Below, in pieces: positions 10,320-20,889 of a DNA stretch of 49,572 bases. A program made the position numbers and the translations under genes. The notes beneath the pieces were generated by a model. The model had not been told where the DNA came from, searched no databases, and saw only the letters and a program-made list of their open reading frames with translations. This DNA is from Euprymna scolopes (taxonomy: Eukaryota; Mollusca; Cephalopoda; Sepiida; Sepiolidae): contig CM044494.1 of NCBI GenBank assembly GCA_024364805.1, positions 136,606,119-136,655,690 of the forward strand, in the 5' to 3' direction. The first letter of the stretch is position 1; each line of letters starts with the position of its first letter.

Positions 10320-11420
10320 TGAAATCTAGTGATTAAAATATTCTGGTACTGTCGTATGTATGTATGGGTGTGCAACAAATACAATAAAGCTGTTCATTAA
10401 CATTAGCAAAGCCAGAGAACATACTTTTCCCCGTTATGTTTTTGTCTCTTCTCATTATCCAAGTTCATCACCTCTGCTCCGAAGGAAACCAAACAACAGC
10501 TTATATATTTTATATAACTTTATTCTTGACTTCCCCTCGGAACTTCAAAACGTTAAAATTTCTACAGTATACCAAGTTGCGTTTCTCCCAGCTTCCAGAA
10601 CATGGAGACGATATCTTTTGTGTTCGACTTTGCCCATCTGACTTCAAACTCTAAATTAAACTTGAACTGATTACGTATATTACCAATCGATTTCGTTATC
10701 TCATTAACTCACGTAGCATTAAGATCACGTGATGCCATCACTAAAATTGCTCTAACATTCTTGTTTGTTTTCATATTCCGACATCAACATTCCTGATACA
10801 TTTCTACCATAATATTTCATCCAAAAAATATTTTTATCCTAAAAATATTTTTTTGTCTTGATACATATGTTCTAGACATCAAAAACTATCATAAGAATAA
10901 TTACTGTTCAGATTACTTGGCATCCCTGGTAGTGCTCCAGATAACAATAGTATTTGTCATGGTAAAGATTTATTATTTAAAAAAAAAGAGTATTAAGAGT
11001 AAATTATACAGAATGACGTCAATAAACAGTGTGGAATTGTTAATTCAGCTCGCAATATTTAACTATACATAACCATTTGATTTACAAATAAAAACCAAGT
11101 GAAAAGAACACTAAGGAGTCGTTTAATATGAATTTGCAAAGAAAGTGGTAGAGCGAGGAATGACCAATGCTTTGGATAGGAGTGTTGCGATATTGCAGGA
11201 TGGTTTCAATTGACTGTCATTATTCAATGAGCCCTGAAGACCTGCATTTCCAGACTTACTCTCTTCGCTATTTTTACAGCTAGTTCTACTCGGCTATTCT
11301 ATTGAGGCCATGACACTACGAACGGTCTGTACTTCATATGTGTTTGCCGTAAAAGTCAAATAAAAAAGAAAGAAGTCAATCACTATCTGCTGAAAAGGTC
11401 AATATTGGCTGAATTTCGTG
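10320..11420. other. No recognised gene or repeat
   Basis: Short reading frames at 10360-10654 give proteins without recognisable domains. The rest is AT-rich and unremarkable. Confidence 0.4.
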
Positions 11421-11424
11421 CATA

Positions 11425-11707
11425 CAAGGAATTTAGTTTTGAAGTTAAATCAAAACGCGGATTCCATGAACAACGCTTCTTTCTTAGAACTGAACGCCTG
11501 TGGAACTCTGTTCCGTCTGCCTGCTTCCCACCGGAATACAACTTGGATGTCTTCAAGTCCAACGTTAACAAATTCCTAATGAACCGCCCCCTTAAGTAAA
11601 CACTTCATCAAATCTCCACACTAACGTAATGTACTTGCAATAACCCTTATCCCTGAGTGGCTTCCGGGCCTTGATAAGTGGTGATCACTGTGTAAAAAAA
11701 AAAAAAA
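11425..11707 (+). mobile_element. Family A LINE 3' end
   Basis: A short 5'-truncated copy starts near SKRGFHEQRFFLRTERLWNS and runs in frame to the normal LINE stop (FLMNRPLK, then TAA near 11597). The family 3' UTR follows, with an A-tail at 11693-11707. The terminal codons are intact, so it defines the authentic ORF end for family A. Confidence 0.85.
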
Positions 11708-11719
11708 GTTGTGCATGAA

Positions 11720-12370
11720 TACATTCAAATCGGCACAATATACCAAGTCACAATGTCAACACGTCTTGGCGGGCTGCATAAATTGTGTAGTACTTTTTTC
11801 TCAATGAGATTTGAGCATCACCAGTATTAAGCTCCCAGTTGTTAACTAGTTGATTAGATACCTCCCAGAAATCGAGGATTTTGGTTCAGTAAGGATATGT
11901 TTGGATGAAAATCGTTGTTTTGTCGTGTATATCAGTTGTGATCGTGTAAGTGTCCAAAAGAAAGACACAATTCGGCATTTAATGGAAACAAAATATATTG
12001 AAAAGCAAATACAGCAAATAAAGACTGTCAAACGTGTATAACTTGTGTGTTAACATTGAAAAACATATTCTCCCAGTCTTTCTAATAAGTTGAAGCGTTT
12101 ATTGTTATCTGTATGGTGGGCACCACAACAATATCAGTGTTTTGTTTCACTGATCATTTCGGCCTTATGTACATATGTGATCAGCTGACAGAATTGTATC
12201 TTTAGCATAGCTTGATGGGTTGTCAACTCCGCCAAAGCATTTGTTTTATCCGAGAGATATAAGGACATTCATTGTGGAGAATAGACTGCAAAAGATGACG
12301 TGTGGACCATGATGTAACATTCGTAGACACTGCTGAATGGTTCAATATACTAAGATGAGCAAGACCATTA
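11720..12370. other. No recognised gene; short unexplained ORF
   Basis: A 63-codon frame at 11850-12041 has a mixed, non-repetitive composition (PEIEDFGSVRICLDENRCF) but no domain I know. It could be chance. No splice context or homologue is visible. Confidence 0.3.
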
Positions 12371-12374
12371 TCTG

Positions 12375-12740
12375 AGCTCTATCTTTTATAAATACTTTAA
12401 TAGAATGTGCTCTGATGAACTTACAGCATTTGTGTCCCCTCAACATACTCCTGATTAGCCTAATGAGCAGCAAAATCCCCCCCTTCATCGGTGAGACCCT
12501 TCCACTCTAATCCTTTCATTTCTCATGTCGCTAAACTTTAGAATTCACTCATGTTTCCCGTTTCCCTCGTTGCACTTACCTGCAGAAGTTTAGATATAAT
12601 GTACTTACCTGCAGAAGTTTAGATGTAATGTGCAAACTTGCAGAAGTTTAGATGTAATGTGCAAACTTGCAGAAGTTTAGATGTAATGTGCAAACTTGCT
12701 GCTTAACTCACCTGTTAGACATTATCCTCAAAAGTAGTTC
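12375..12740 (+). mobile_element. Family B LINE 3' fragment with internal 29-bp array
   Basis: The translation gives a decayed FYKYFNRMCSDEL and, near the end, LQKFRYN, matching the family B tail. The segment encoding that last part is expanded as four near-identical 29-bp units at 12579-12694. The frame is broken throughout. Confidence 0.65.
12579..12694 (+). repeat. 29-bp tandem repeat, four units
   Basis: The units begin CCTGCAGAAGTTTAGAT or CTTGCAGAAGTTTAGAT and repeat every 29 bases. The last three are almost identical, so the expansion is recent relative to the LINE it sits in. Confidence 0.9.
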
Positions 12741-13115
12741 CTTACATTCCATATATAGAAAATGTGCTTGTTTATTACATTTAAGTTTCCAATCTACCCA
12801 ACCGAATTCCAGAACAGTTGGCATGAATCATCTTTAACGATACCAAATATGATATAGGGTCGTCATAAAATTATAATACTAAAAAAGAGAAAAAAAAAAC
12901 ACTTATAGGCTCTAAAATTATTAGTTAATTCATGCAAAATGTTGTTGAACTATCTTTTGGCAAGCCAAATGTGTCATAAGCTGATGTAAATTCTAATGAT
13001 TGTAGTGTTGTAAGTAATAATAAGTAATTATTGGTGAAAAACTAATGATTAGATTTACATTAAATTTGATATGACTCATCCTTGGATATAATTTTGATTT
13101 TAATTTTGTATTATT
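12741..13115. other. AT-rich spacer
   Basis: Nothing recognised: no coding frame, repeat terminus or RNA gene is seen. Confidence 0.4.
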
Positions 13116-13118
13116 TCA

Positions 13119-13397
13119 TACAACATAATCACGTTGATATGCCGATTCTCATTAGATCACCGAAGTTAAGCAACGTTGAACCTGGTCAGTACCAGATGGG
13201 TGGTTATTTGGGAATACCAGGCGCTGTATGTAGGAGGACGTCAATACCTCCCTGCAAGAGTTGCAAAAGCCTAACGTCGTCATCTTCCATTACGGGAGAT
13301 ACACATGCAGCTGGGGACCACTTGTAAATTTTAAACTCCCATGGAACTTCCTTTTTTGGAGGAAGCTGTTTAAATCCGCCTAGGTTGTTAATGCACC
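13119..13397 (+). mobile_element. 5S-headed SINE, body A
   Basis: The first 110 bases are clearly derived from 5S rRNA: CACCGAAGTTAAGCAACGTT, then GATGGGTGGTTATTTGGGAA and GCTGTATGTAGG. A body with GGAGGACGTC..ACCTCCCTGCAA, GCCTAACGTCGTCATC and TTCCTTTTTTGGAGGAAGC follows, shared with 24821-25118. The 5S part keeps the internal promoter region. It is a SINE, not a working 5S gene, because the 3' part of 5S is replaced by the body. Confidence 0.85.
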
Positions 13398-13770
13398 AGA
13401 TTCACCTTTTTTTGTTGTCATTATTTTATACATTTTACTTACACTTTTCTCTTCTGAATTCTTCAATCAAAAGCAAATGTAAATCGAGGAATGTTGAGAA
13501 AGTTATCGAAAATAGAAGATTAAATTTGTTCTGTCATCTTCGGAAGATTCAAGAAAATTAATCTTAATAAAAATAAGTGACCCACAAAAAAGTGCATAGC
13601 TCTCAAAGGAATTGGAAACAGTTGGTCGCTGAAGACATGGGAACCATTGGAATTGACGAATCAAAACGCAAGTGATAAAAAATTGTGAAGTCAATGAATG
13701 AAGAGGTCCGACCCTGTCAAGGGAAAAATGACTTGAAAACGAGAAGAAGAAAATGACTAATAATAAGTCT
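13398..13770 (-). other. Probable intron of the HEAT-repeat gene
   Basis: By position this lies downstream of the exon's donor site on the minus strand, so it is likely intronic. No other feature is seen. A 63-codon frame on the minus strand at 13694-13503 has no recognisable domain. Confidence 0.35.
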
Positions 13771-13773
13771 TAC

Positions 13774-13957
13774 CTAAATATCCAATCAGTCTGATGGCTT
13801 TGATTCGAATTTGTGGATCTAGATGTTTTAATTTCATCAGAAGATCATCGTGGACTTTTTTGCCCTGGTTTGTTTTCCCAAGACAATGAGCCGCCTGCAA
13901 TCTAACTTCGGGATGCCAGTCCGACCACATCAGGCATTTGATTTTGTTGCTGATATC
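13774..13957 (-). CDS. Internal exon of a HEAT-repeat protein (host gene, partial)
   Basis: On the minus strand an acceptor ATTCCTAG precedes a 184-base exon that is open in one frame only, and a donor GTAAGACT follows. The translation, 61 codons plus one base, contains DWHPEVRLQAAHCLGK and LLMKLKHLDPQIRIKAIRL. These are two paired-helix HEAT units with the typical Pro, Val/Ile-Arg and Ala positions. HEAT repeats form a curved scaffold for protein binding. The match in style is to cilia-associated HEAT proteins such as HEATR4, but I cannot assign an orthologue. The exon is too short to show as a conventional ORF. Flanking exons lie outside the recognised parts of the window, so the whole region may be intron of this gene. 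Codon use and lack of decay argue for a living gene. Confidence 0.72.
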
Positions 13958-13959
13958 CT

Positions 13960-14380
13960 AGGAATAAATAAATAAATAAAATAAAATTTAAAAAAATACC
14001 GTTGAAAGGCAATCTTTTCATGGGTGATAAAAATTATAGGTATTTAGACAGAATAAGGACCGCATTATAGTCAGCATATTATTGGCAGATTACATAAGCC
14101 ACCAAAAGTTGGCAATCGAAAACTTCACCTTTCTTGTTTTTGCTGAAAACAATGATTAATGTTTAAAATACTAGTAAACGGTTAACATTTAAAAGGAAAA
14201 AAAAACATCTAATTAAAAAATAGTCATCGTATGGTAATTTCAATAAAAAAGATATAATTATGTAGTTTAAAAACTGTGCTGAAATAATAACATTGTTATT
14301 TAGAAAGCTATTCTTAACACCAAGAGGTGAGACTATTCAATTATTCTGAACTTTCAATTATTCTGTATATCTCTAAACGT
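13960..14380. other. Likely intron, AT-rich
   Basis: This is the sequence upstream of the HEAT exon on its strand. Nothing further is recognised. Confidence 0.35.
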
Positions 14381-14384
14381 GAGA

Positions 14385-14866
14385 ACCTGTGTGGGTGTGT
14401 GAGGACGATTCTCAACCTATATACTCAACGAATTTTTAATCTACAGATTTGACATTTCGTATATAGAGTATTCATACTTGGGGAAAACTTTTTAATCGGT
14501 TTTCATTAAAAATGGAAAAAATGGTATGTGAGGATCATCGGATGTTTCATGACTGAACATTCATAAATGGTTCACATGACACATTACTTAAAATTTGTGG
14601 ATCTAGATGTCTTAAAAGTAAGTAGGTTTGAAAACACTTTTCGAAGATAGTGTCAAGCTGGCCTAATGATTATCGTACTTGACTCACTCTATTTCGGTTT
14701 TGGTTTCGATCTTAGGTCGAGCATATTTTTTTTACTTACAAAAAATGAACGGATAGGAAAAAAAACATAATACTCGCATGCACATATCTCAGTTTCTGTA
14801 TAAATTAAAATATAATATTTATCCGTATCTTACGACCGGGCAACGCTGGGTCGACTGCTAGAAATA
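14385..14866 (+). mobile_element. Hairpin-ended tRNA-headed repeat, type 2
   Basis: The internal pol III-like boxes are TGGCCTAATGATTATCG (A box) and GGTTTCGATCTTA (B box). The 3' end is ACGACCGGGCAACGCTGGGT followed shortly by CTAG at 14863-14866. The same element lies on the minus strand at 43435-43930. The GC hairpin plus CTAG resembles a Helitron terminus; the A and B boxes resemble a tRNA SINE. Confidence 0.6.
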
Positions 14867-14869
14867 TTT

Positions 14870-15410
14870 AATAGAGATCGCTTCTCTTATTTCGTTATTA
14901 GTCCTCAGATTCCATAAGCGATGTTTCATATAATACTGATCATTGGCTAGTTTTTAAATTTGAAATGATATTCCTGGTTTTAGCAAGTGGTTTCAAGCCT
15001 TGTCTGAAGCAATTTCTATTAAAAGAAACGTTAAAAATGTAATAAATAAAAATGTAATTTGCCAATTGTAGGCGGCTGAGATTTTATTGGCTAAGCTTTT
15101 CGACATTTTTCGGTGATTTACATAACCTGCCTGGAATAATAACGCGGTTCATATTCTGCTTAAGTCCCGAAATATATGTACTCATTTATTTATAGAAATT
15201 AGCTGGGTGCAAATATTCTTGTAAGAGACAACATTCATTGGTTAGTTAACTGGTCCATTCAGTTTTTGAATTTATCTCATTCATTCTTAAATCTTGCAAT
15301 CACACTAGTCCCTGCTCCACCCTGTGCTCCAATGGCAAGAAGTACTTCATCACAATTTGTATTTGTAACTGAGCCGCTGATGCTGGGTTAGCAGCAGCAG
15401 CATTCATATG
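14870..15410. other. No recognised feature
   Basis: AT-rich sequence without coding frames or known repeats. A CAG-repeat patch (GCAGCAGCAGCA) sits near 15390. Confidence 0.35.
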
Positions 15411-15414
15411 CAAA

Positions 15415-15830
15415 TATCCAAGCTGGCTGAGCGATGTGACGTCACAACAGAGAGTAAAAAGGCCTAAATGTTTAGAGACGCAGGTATTCGAGGCGTGTTA
15501 GTGACGTAAAGGATTAAAGATGTGTTGAAGACATGATAATGGAAAAGGACGTGTTCGAGACACGGAATGTTTGGAAAAGTAGAATCCTATATGTGTTCGA
15601 GATGCATGCGTGGCGTCACAGAGAGACAAAAAGTCACACTCGGCTTGAAAAGGAGAAATCGACTGGTTAAGTTGCTTAGAAAAAAATGTGTTGTTGGAAA
15701 TACCTAGTATAAAGGCTTTGTTTAAAACAAAAAGAAAAAGTGCATTGAGTTTTATTCTTTTGTCTATTTCCTTACGACGGAGTGTACAACGTGTTTGCTC
15801 TCTACATATTAACAACTACGTTACATATTG
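15415..15830 (+). mobile_element. LTR-like fossil (solo), Gypsy-type candidate
   Basis: This segment resembles the LTR-like sequence at 21770-22245 in composition and in repeated GTTCGAGA motifs. It has a TATAAAG promoter-like box near 15709. No internal coding region is attached. Family assignment is tentative; it looks old and broken. Confidence 0.3.
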
Positions 15831-16154
15831 TTATCAAGTAGTAAGTAATCTTTCTCCTTTGTTGTATTCTATTACAAAGTGGAAGGTGTCCATATCATTA
15901 AATATATTAAAGTATATACGAAGCAACGGTTAATTATTTAAACAGTATATACTGTAATTGTGAAATTGCGGTATATTTATAAGTAACTAAGACATTTATA
16001 TCTTTTGTTAATAGCTAAAATAAAGAATGAGTTACCTTCATAGCCCTTCAGAATTTGCAAGGAATTTGGCAGCATTTAAGCAAGTCAGCGATTTATCTGA
16101 TTTATTCCAGGTTTCCTTTGTCTCAGCTCGTTTCACCAATTCGATGTTCAAATA

Positions 16155-16212
16155 CCTCGCTATCATATCTTCCCTTTCTAGAACCTCGCTATCATATCTT
16201 CCCTTTCTAGAA
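16155..16212 (+). repeat. 29-bp exact tandem duplication
   Basis: Two identical 29-base units (starting CCTCGCTATCATATC) stand side by side within otherwise unremarkable sequence, inside a 91-codon frame that I do not recognise. Confidence 0.9.
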
Positions 16213-16394
16213 CTGGACAATTGCACAAATCTACTGTTTCCTCTTAACTATAGTTTTAGTGTTTTCAAGACTAAGGATAATAGACGTCTCCTGTTGACGT
16301 GACATCTCACATGTCCTCTGATGTGAAAACCGATTTAATATGAAGTGATTTTTAAAAAAAATGAAAAATATATATCTTCTGTTCTATTCTCTTC

Positions 16395-16850
16395 TATCTA
16401 TCTATCTATCTATCTGTTCTTTCTATCTTTTCTACATAAATAAAATGAACTCATTTTCCCTCCTGTGATTTGACCTTAATAGGATTAAAAATCAAGAAAT
16501 TTCATGCAAATGTCATATACACAAACTGCAGCACATTATCTAAGGTGTGCTGCAGGCCTATTATCTCTACACTTCCTCAATAAGCGTATATTCCTATATT
16601 TTTTCTGGTGCGAATTCACTACCAAAGTCGGTTAGAATCAATGGAAGTTGTAAAATCTTTTCTCTCTATTAAATTCCTCCTTCCCCCACTCCCCATTTAC
16701 ACCGCTGCTTGATCGTTCACAAGGGACACTTACGAAAGAACGCCGATTTCGGGTTTAGTAGTTGCTTACAAAAACTGAAATGCTTCCCATTGAGTGAAAC
16801 GCACCATGTTTACTTTTACGTTCCTTGCTTACCATTTATTTAGCAACATA
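16395..16850 (+). mobile_element. Hairpin-ended repeat type 4, 5' part
   Basis: It shares its 5' half with the fuller copy at 38270-38945 (TAAATAAAATGAACTCATTT, TAGGATTAAAAATCAAG, TCGTTCACAAGG). The 3' hairpin end is missing here. Confidence 0.6.
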
Positions 16851-17081
16851 TTTACACTAAGAAAAAAAAACAAAAACAAGGATTCTTCCCATTTTTTTTC
16901 ATAAACATACAATACATCACTTCAGTTTTATTTCGTTTCGTTTCGTTTCATTCGATGTCTTTTTCTCTGTTTCCGTTTTTCTGATTTCTTTGGGAAGTCC
17001 TTTTTTCCGATTTCTTTGGGAAGTTAAATGAATTCTCCGGTCAAAATAATTATACCATCGTGATTATTATTATTATTATTT

Positions 17082-18675
17082 TTTTACACAGTGATCACCA
17101 CTTATCAAGGCCCGGAAGCCACTCAGGGATAAGGGTTATTGCAAGTACATTACGTTAGTGTGGAGATTTGATGAAGTGTTTACTTAAGGGGGCGGTTCAT
17201 AAGGAATTTGTTAACATTGGACTTGAACACATCCAAGTTGTAGTCCGGTGGGAAGCAGGCAGACGGAACAGAGTTCCACAGGCGTGCAGTTCTAAGAAAG
17301 AAGCTTTTTTCATGGAATCCTCGTTTTGATTTAGGCACAGATATAGAGTGGGGGAAATTTTTCACAGTGGATTCAGCTAGACGGGTGTTTTTCGTGAAAG
17401 ATTGGCGAGGGGGGACCAGAGATTGGAGTTCAGAGGAGCACCTGCCATGGAAATAACGATAAAACAAGGATAGGCTCGCAGCGCCTCTTCTGTGGGGGAG
17501 AGGTTGCAGGGTAGAGAAAAGGGCATCCCCCACTAAGCCACAAAGTCTATTTTTACTCTGTCAAGGCAGGATAGACTGTTTTTAGCAGCTCCTGCCCAGA
17601 TATGGCAGCAGTATTCCATCCTTGGACGTACTTGGATTTTATATAAATAGAGAATTGCAGCAGTAGTGAGATATCTTCTGGGGCGGTAGAAGGATCCCAC
17701 CATCTTTCCAGCGACCTTGGCAACAGACTTGATGTACGTGTTCCATTTCAGATCAGGAGTAAAGGTCAAACCCAGAAGCTTGTCAAAACACGGGGCCTCA
17801 CCCAGACGAGAGCCATCCATCACAATTGATGCCAGATGGGGATCAGAGCGTTAATGATGTAAGGATAGGAGTTTGGTTTTGGATGCATTAAAGGTAACTA
17901 GCCACATTTTCCCCCACTGAACCACGTGCTCGAGATCAGAGGAGAGAGAATCAGAGAGAACTTTGTCATTTACAGCCTTTGGTGTGTTGCCGTAGATGGT
18001 CGTGTCATCAGCATAGATGCCAACGAATGATTTAAGTATGTGTTTAGGGAGGTCATTGATGTAGATCAGGAAGAGAGTTGGGCCTAGGATTGACCCCTGA
18101 GGGACTCCAGCATTTATATTGCAGGCCTCTGATTTTTGTCCATCTACCACTACTCTTATGAGCCTATCGGAGAGAAATGATTTAATGATTGAGAAAACAT
18201 TTCCAGTTATACCACAGCTAGAAATCTTGTGAAGTAGACCCTTATGCCATACCTTGTCGAAGGCCTTTGATATGTCAAGAGCAATTGCCCTAGAAAGGAA
18301 GCCTTTGTCAAGAGATTCACTAATCCTGTGGGATATAACCGTCAGCACATCTGCGGTAGATCTTGCAGAGCGGAAACCATATTGTGTGTCACTAAGAAGG
18401 TTATTCCTGCTGAGGTGGTGTACTACTTCTCTATTTATTGTGGATTCCAGCAACTTACTCATGACACACAAGAGACTTATTGGTCTGTACTGAGAGGGGG
18501 ATGACTTATCACCTGAATTCTTAAATACAGGGCATACTGATGAGGTCTTCCAGGGAGTCGGAAAGCACTTCTCCTTAAGGCAGCGCTTAAATAGTTTCGT
18601 AAGTATGGGAGCAAGTTCTGGTTGAAGCTTTTTTAACACTATAATTGGGATGCCATCAGGGCCAGCTGCTTTACA
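17082..18675 (-). mobile_element. Family A LINE, 5'-truncated
   Basis: The minus strand encodes RT from about GPDGIPIIVLKKLQPEL to GVPQGSILGP, YADDTTIY and the C-terminal tail. It ends in the normal stop after FLMNRPLK at 17180 and the family 3' UTR with an A-rich (TTA)n-like tail at 17068-17088. The frame breaks twice, at about 17850 and 17533; otherwise it is clean (285, 96 and 117 codons). Together with the 4881-6966 copy it would give a good consensus. The 5' break near 18675 joins unrelated AT-rich DNA. Confidence 0.88.
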
Positions 18676-18679
18676 CACA

Positions 18680-19075
18680 TTATCGCATTTCAAAATGTAA
18701 ACTATCAAATTTATAAGTTAATGGAATAGGAACAAATCAATTTATGAATGATTAAAAATATTTAGCGACCAGGATCGGAATTACTCTATTTTAAAATGTA
18801 AACAATGCATTTCTATATGAAACTGTAAACTTCCGATTCGTAAACCCAAACATTACGGAGGAAAGGGGGGAGGCATCATATGTGTTAATCAACGTTTGTT
18901 TCTCTTTACACTAAAAAAAACAACACACACAAAAAAAAAAAAGAAAACAAAGAAAAAAAAAAAGCATTCTTTCCATTTTTCCCCCCCTTAAGGAAATGTA
19001 ATAATTCTTAATATGAGGTGGGTAGTATAATACTATTATGGAATACGGACCGTGTTGAAATAAAAACGTTGTTAT
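18680..19075. other. AT-rich spacer
   Basis: A-rich homopolymer tracts lie near 18915-18965. No gene is recognised. Confidence 0.4.
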
Positions 19076-19076
19076 T

Positions 19077-19310
19077 TATGGTAACTACTTCGGAATGATA
19101 AATGCTTTATGTAAATCATGAAAGTTAAGCAAAACCGAGCCTGCTCATTATCAGATGGGTGACTCCTTGGGAATACCAAATGCTTTATGTAGATCCCCAA
19201 AGTTAGGCAACAATGAGCTTGGTCATTATTTGATGGGTAACTATTTGGGAATAGAAAATGCTTTATGTAAGTCGCTTAAGCATCAATGAGCAACAATGCT
19301 CGAAATACCA
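19077..19310 (+). repeat. 78-bp tandem units derived from 5S rRNA
   Basis: Two full 78-base units (19101-19178 and 19179-19256), each starting AATGCTTTATGTA, are flanked by a partial unit on each side. Each unit contains AAAGTTAAGC or AAAGTTAGGC and GATGGGTGACTCCTTGGGAA-like sequence, the 5S internal control region. The tandem has lost the first part of 5S, so it is a derived satellite and not a 5S cluster. Confidence 0.75.
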
Positions 19311-19428
19311 AATAATACATAGACATTAAAAATTCCTCTCTCCTAAGAATAACAAATATATTCAAAATTAAATTAAATTTTCTCATTGATTATACGATCC
19401 CGAGCAACGCCGGGTAGCCCCGCGAAAA
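19300..19428 (+). mobile_element. Hairpin-ended repeat type 3, 3' end
   Basis: ATTAAAAATTCCTCTCTCC and the terminus CCCGAGCAACGCCGGGTAGC match the reverse strand of 37912-38060. Here the end reads CCCCGC then A-rich sequence, so the CTAG is lost. Confidence 0.6.
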
Positions 19429-19615
19429 AAAATAAACACATTTGTTAATAGTCGAAGAAATAAAATTAATTACTTTCGTGAACATTCAAAATTTGAAAAA
19501 TTATTTAAACTGCCTTTAATATTCTTAGCAAATCATATGCATTACAAATTGAACCAAAGATGGTTTAGAACGAGAAAAATCCTCGTTGGAATGGATGACT
19601 AACGCATAGAGAAGT

Positions 19616-19654
19616 CAGCAAGTTGAAATGCAAAATGTTCATTTCAACTTGCTG
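19616..19654. repeat. Perfect 15-bp hairpin
   Basis: CAGCAAGTTGAAATG at 19616-19630 is exactly repeated in inverted form at 19640-19654 around a 9-base loop. No T-run follows closely, so it is not an obvious terminator. Confidence 0.85.
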
Positions 19655-19689
19655 AGAAATATTATTAGTTTTATGGATGTACAAATTCA

Positions 19690-19998
19690 ATCATAGATCG
19701 AAGTTGTTTAATGTTAAATCTTTTTATCTACGTGTTGGGTAAGTTCAAACGATAGGAAACGTGGTTGTAGCACTAAATGTTTTTGTTTCGATTCTATCTG
19801 ATGATACCCAAGTCATATTTTTAACTTCTGAAATCAATATCATATATATATATATATATGTATATATATATGTATATATATATATATATTCAATAGAAAA
19901 TTAGCTCTGTAAAAGTAAATACAAAATCTGTATGAATTAAAATACTTTTAAGCTTATTTCCTGACTGGCAATGTCGGTGCCTTCCCTGCTAGTTTTAT
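19690..19998 (+). mobile_element. Hairpin-ended tRNA-headed repeat (family E)
   Basis: It shares TTCGATTCTATCTGATGA, AATTAGCTCTGTAAA and the decayed GC end (CTGACTGGCAATGTCGG then CTAG at 19995-19998) with the copies at 1165 and 36000. A (TA)n run at 19840-19890 interrupts it. Confidence 0.55.
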
Positions 19999-20129
19999 AA
20001 ATAAGTATGAAAGTACTGTTTCAAAACATTAGCTCTATTTTTTGAAAAATAAGATTCAATAATAAATTTAATGACCAAGCCTGACTGCATGAATTAAATT
20101 GAATTTTTAAAATCCTAGTAAATAAACAC

Positions 20130-20862
20130 ACATTAATAATAAACTATAAACACACACATTATTAATAAAATATAAACACACATAAATCATAAACTATAAA
20201 CACACACATGAATAATAAACTATAAACACACATTAATCATAAACTTTAAATACACACATTAATAATAAGCTATAAACACACACATTACTAATAAACTATA
20301 AACACACACATTAATAATAAACTATAAACACACATTAATAATAAACTATAAACACACATTAATAATAAACTATAAACACACACATTAATAATAAACTATA
20401 AACACACACATTAATAAACTATAAACACACACATTAATAATAAACTATAAACACACACACAATCATAAACTATAAACACACACATTAATAATAAACTATA
20501 AACACACACACAATAATAAACTATAAACACACACACAATAATAAACTATAAACACACACACAATAATAAACTATAAACACACACACAATAATAAACTATA
20601 AACACACACACAATAATAAACTATAAACACACACACAATAATAAATTATAAACACACACATTAATAATAAACTATAAACACACACATTAATAAAAAACTA
20701 TAAACACATACAATATTAACTATAAACACACACACAATAATAAACTATAAACACACACATTAATAATAAACTATAAACACACACATTAATAATAAACTAT
20801 AAACACACAATAATAAACTATAAACACACACACAATAATAAACTATAAACACACATTAGAAA
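20130..20862 (+). repeat. Minisatellite, unit about 24-27 bp, about 28 copies
   Basis: The unit is AATAATAAACTATAAACACA followed by a short CA run of variable length. Units differ mainly in the CA number. There are no conserved spacers, so it is not a CRISPR array. It lies just upstream of the gag fossil. Confidence 0.95.
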
Positions 20863-20889
20863 ATAAAAATAAATTGTTATGAAAAACAT

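Noticed and set aside
12150-12180. Hammerhead-like GAAAC/CTGAT pieces near 12150
   Set aside because: The order of motifs is wrong and no helix II joins them.
13790-13870. CTGATGA within the HEAT exon as a ribozyme
   Set aside because: It is ordinary coding sequence (LLMK) and no GAAAC with helices follows.
15498-15933. Overlapping frames on both strands near 15.5-15.9 kb as genes
   Set aside because: They have no domains and overlap LTR-like sequence.
18537-18560. CTGATGA motifs inside LINE copies (also near 1929, 3800, 12405)
   Set aside because: They are chance matches in RT or tail coding sequence without a downstream GAAAC helix.
20130-20862. Possible CRISPR array
   Set aside because: Units are contiguous with no unique spacers, and the genome is metazoan; it is a minisatellite.
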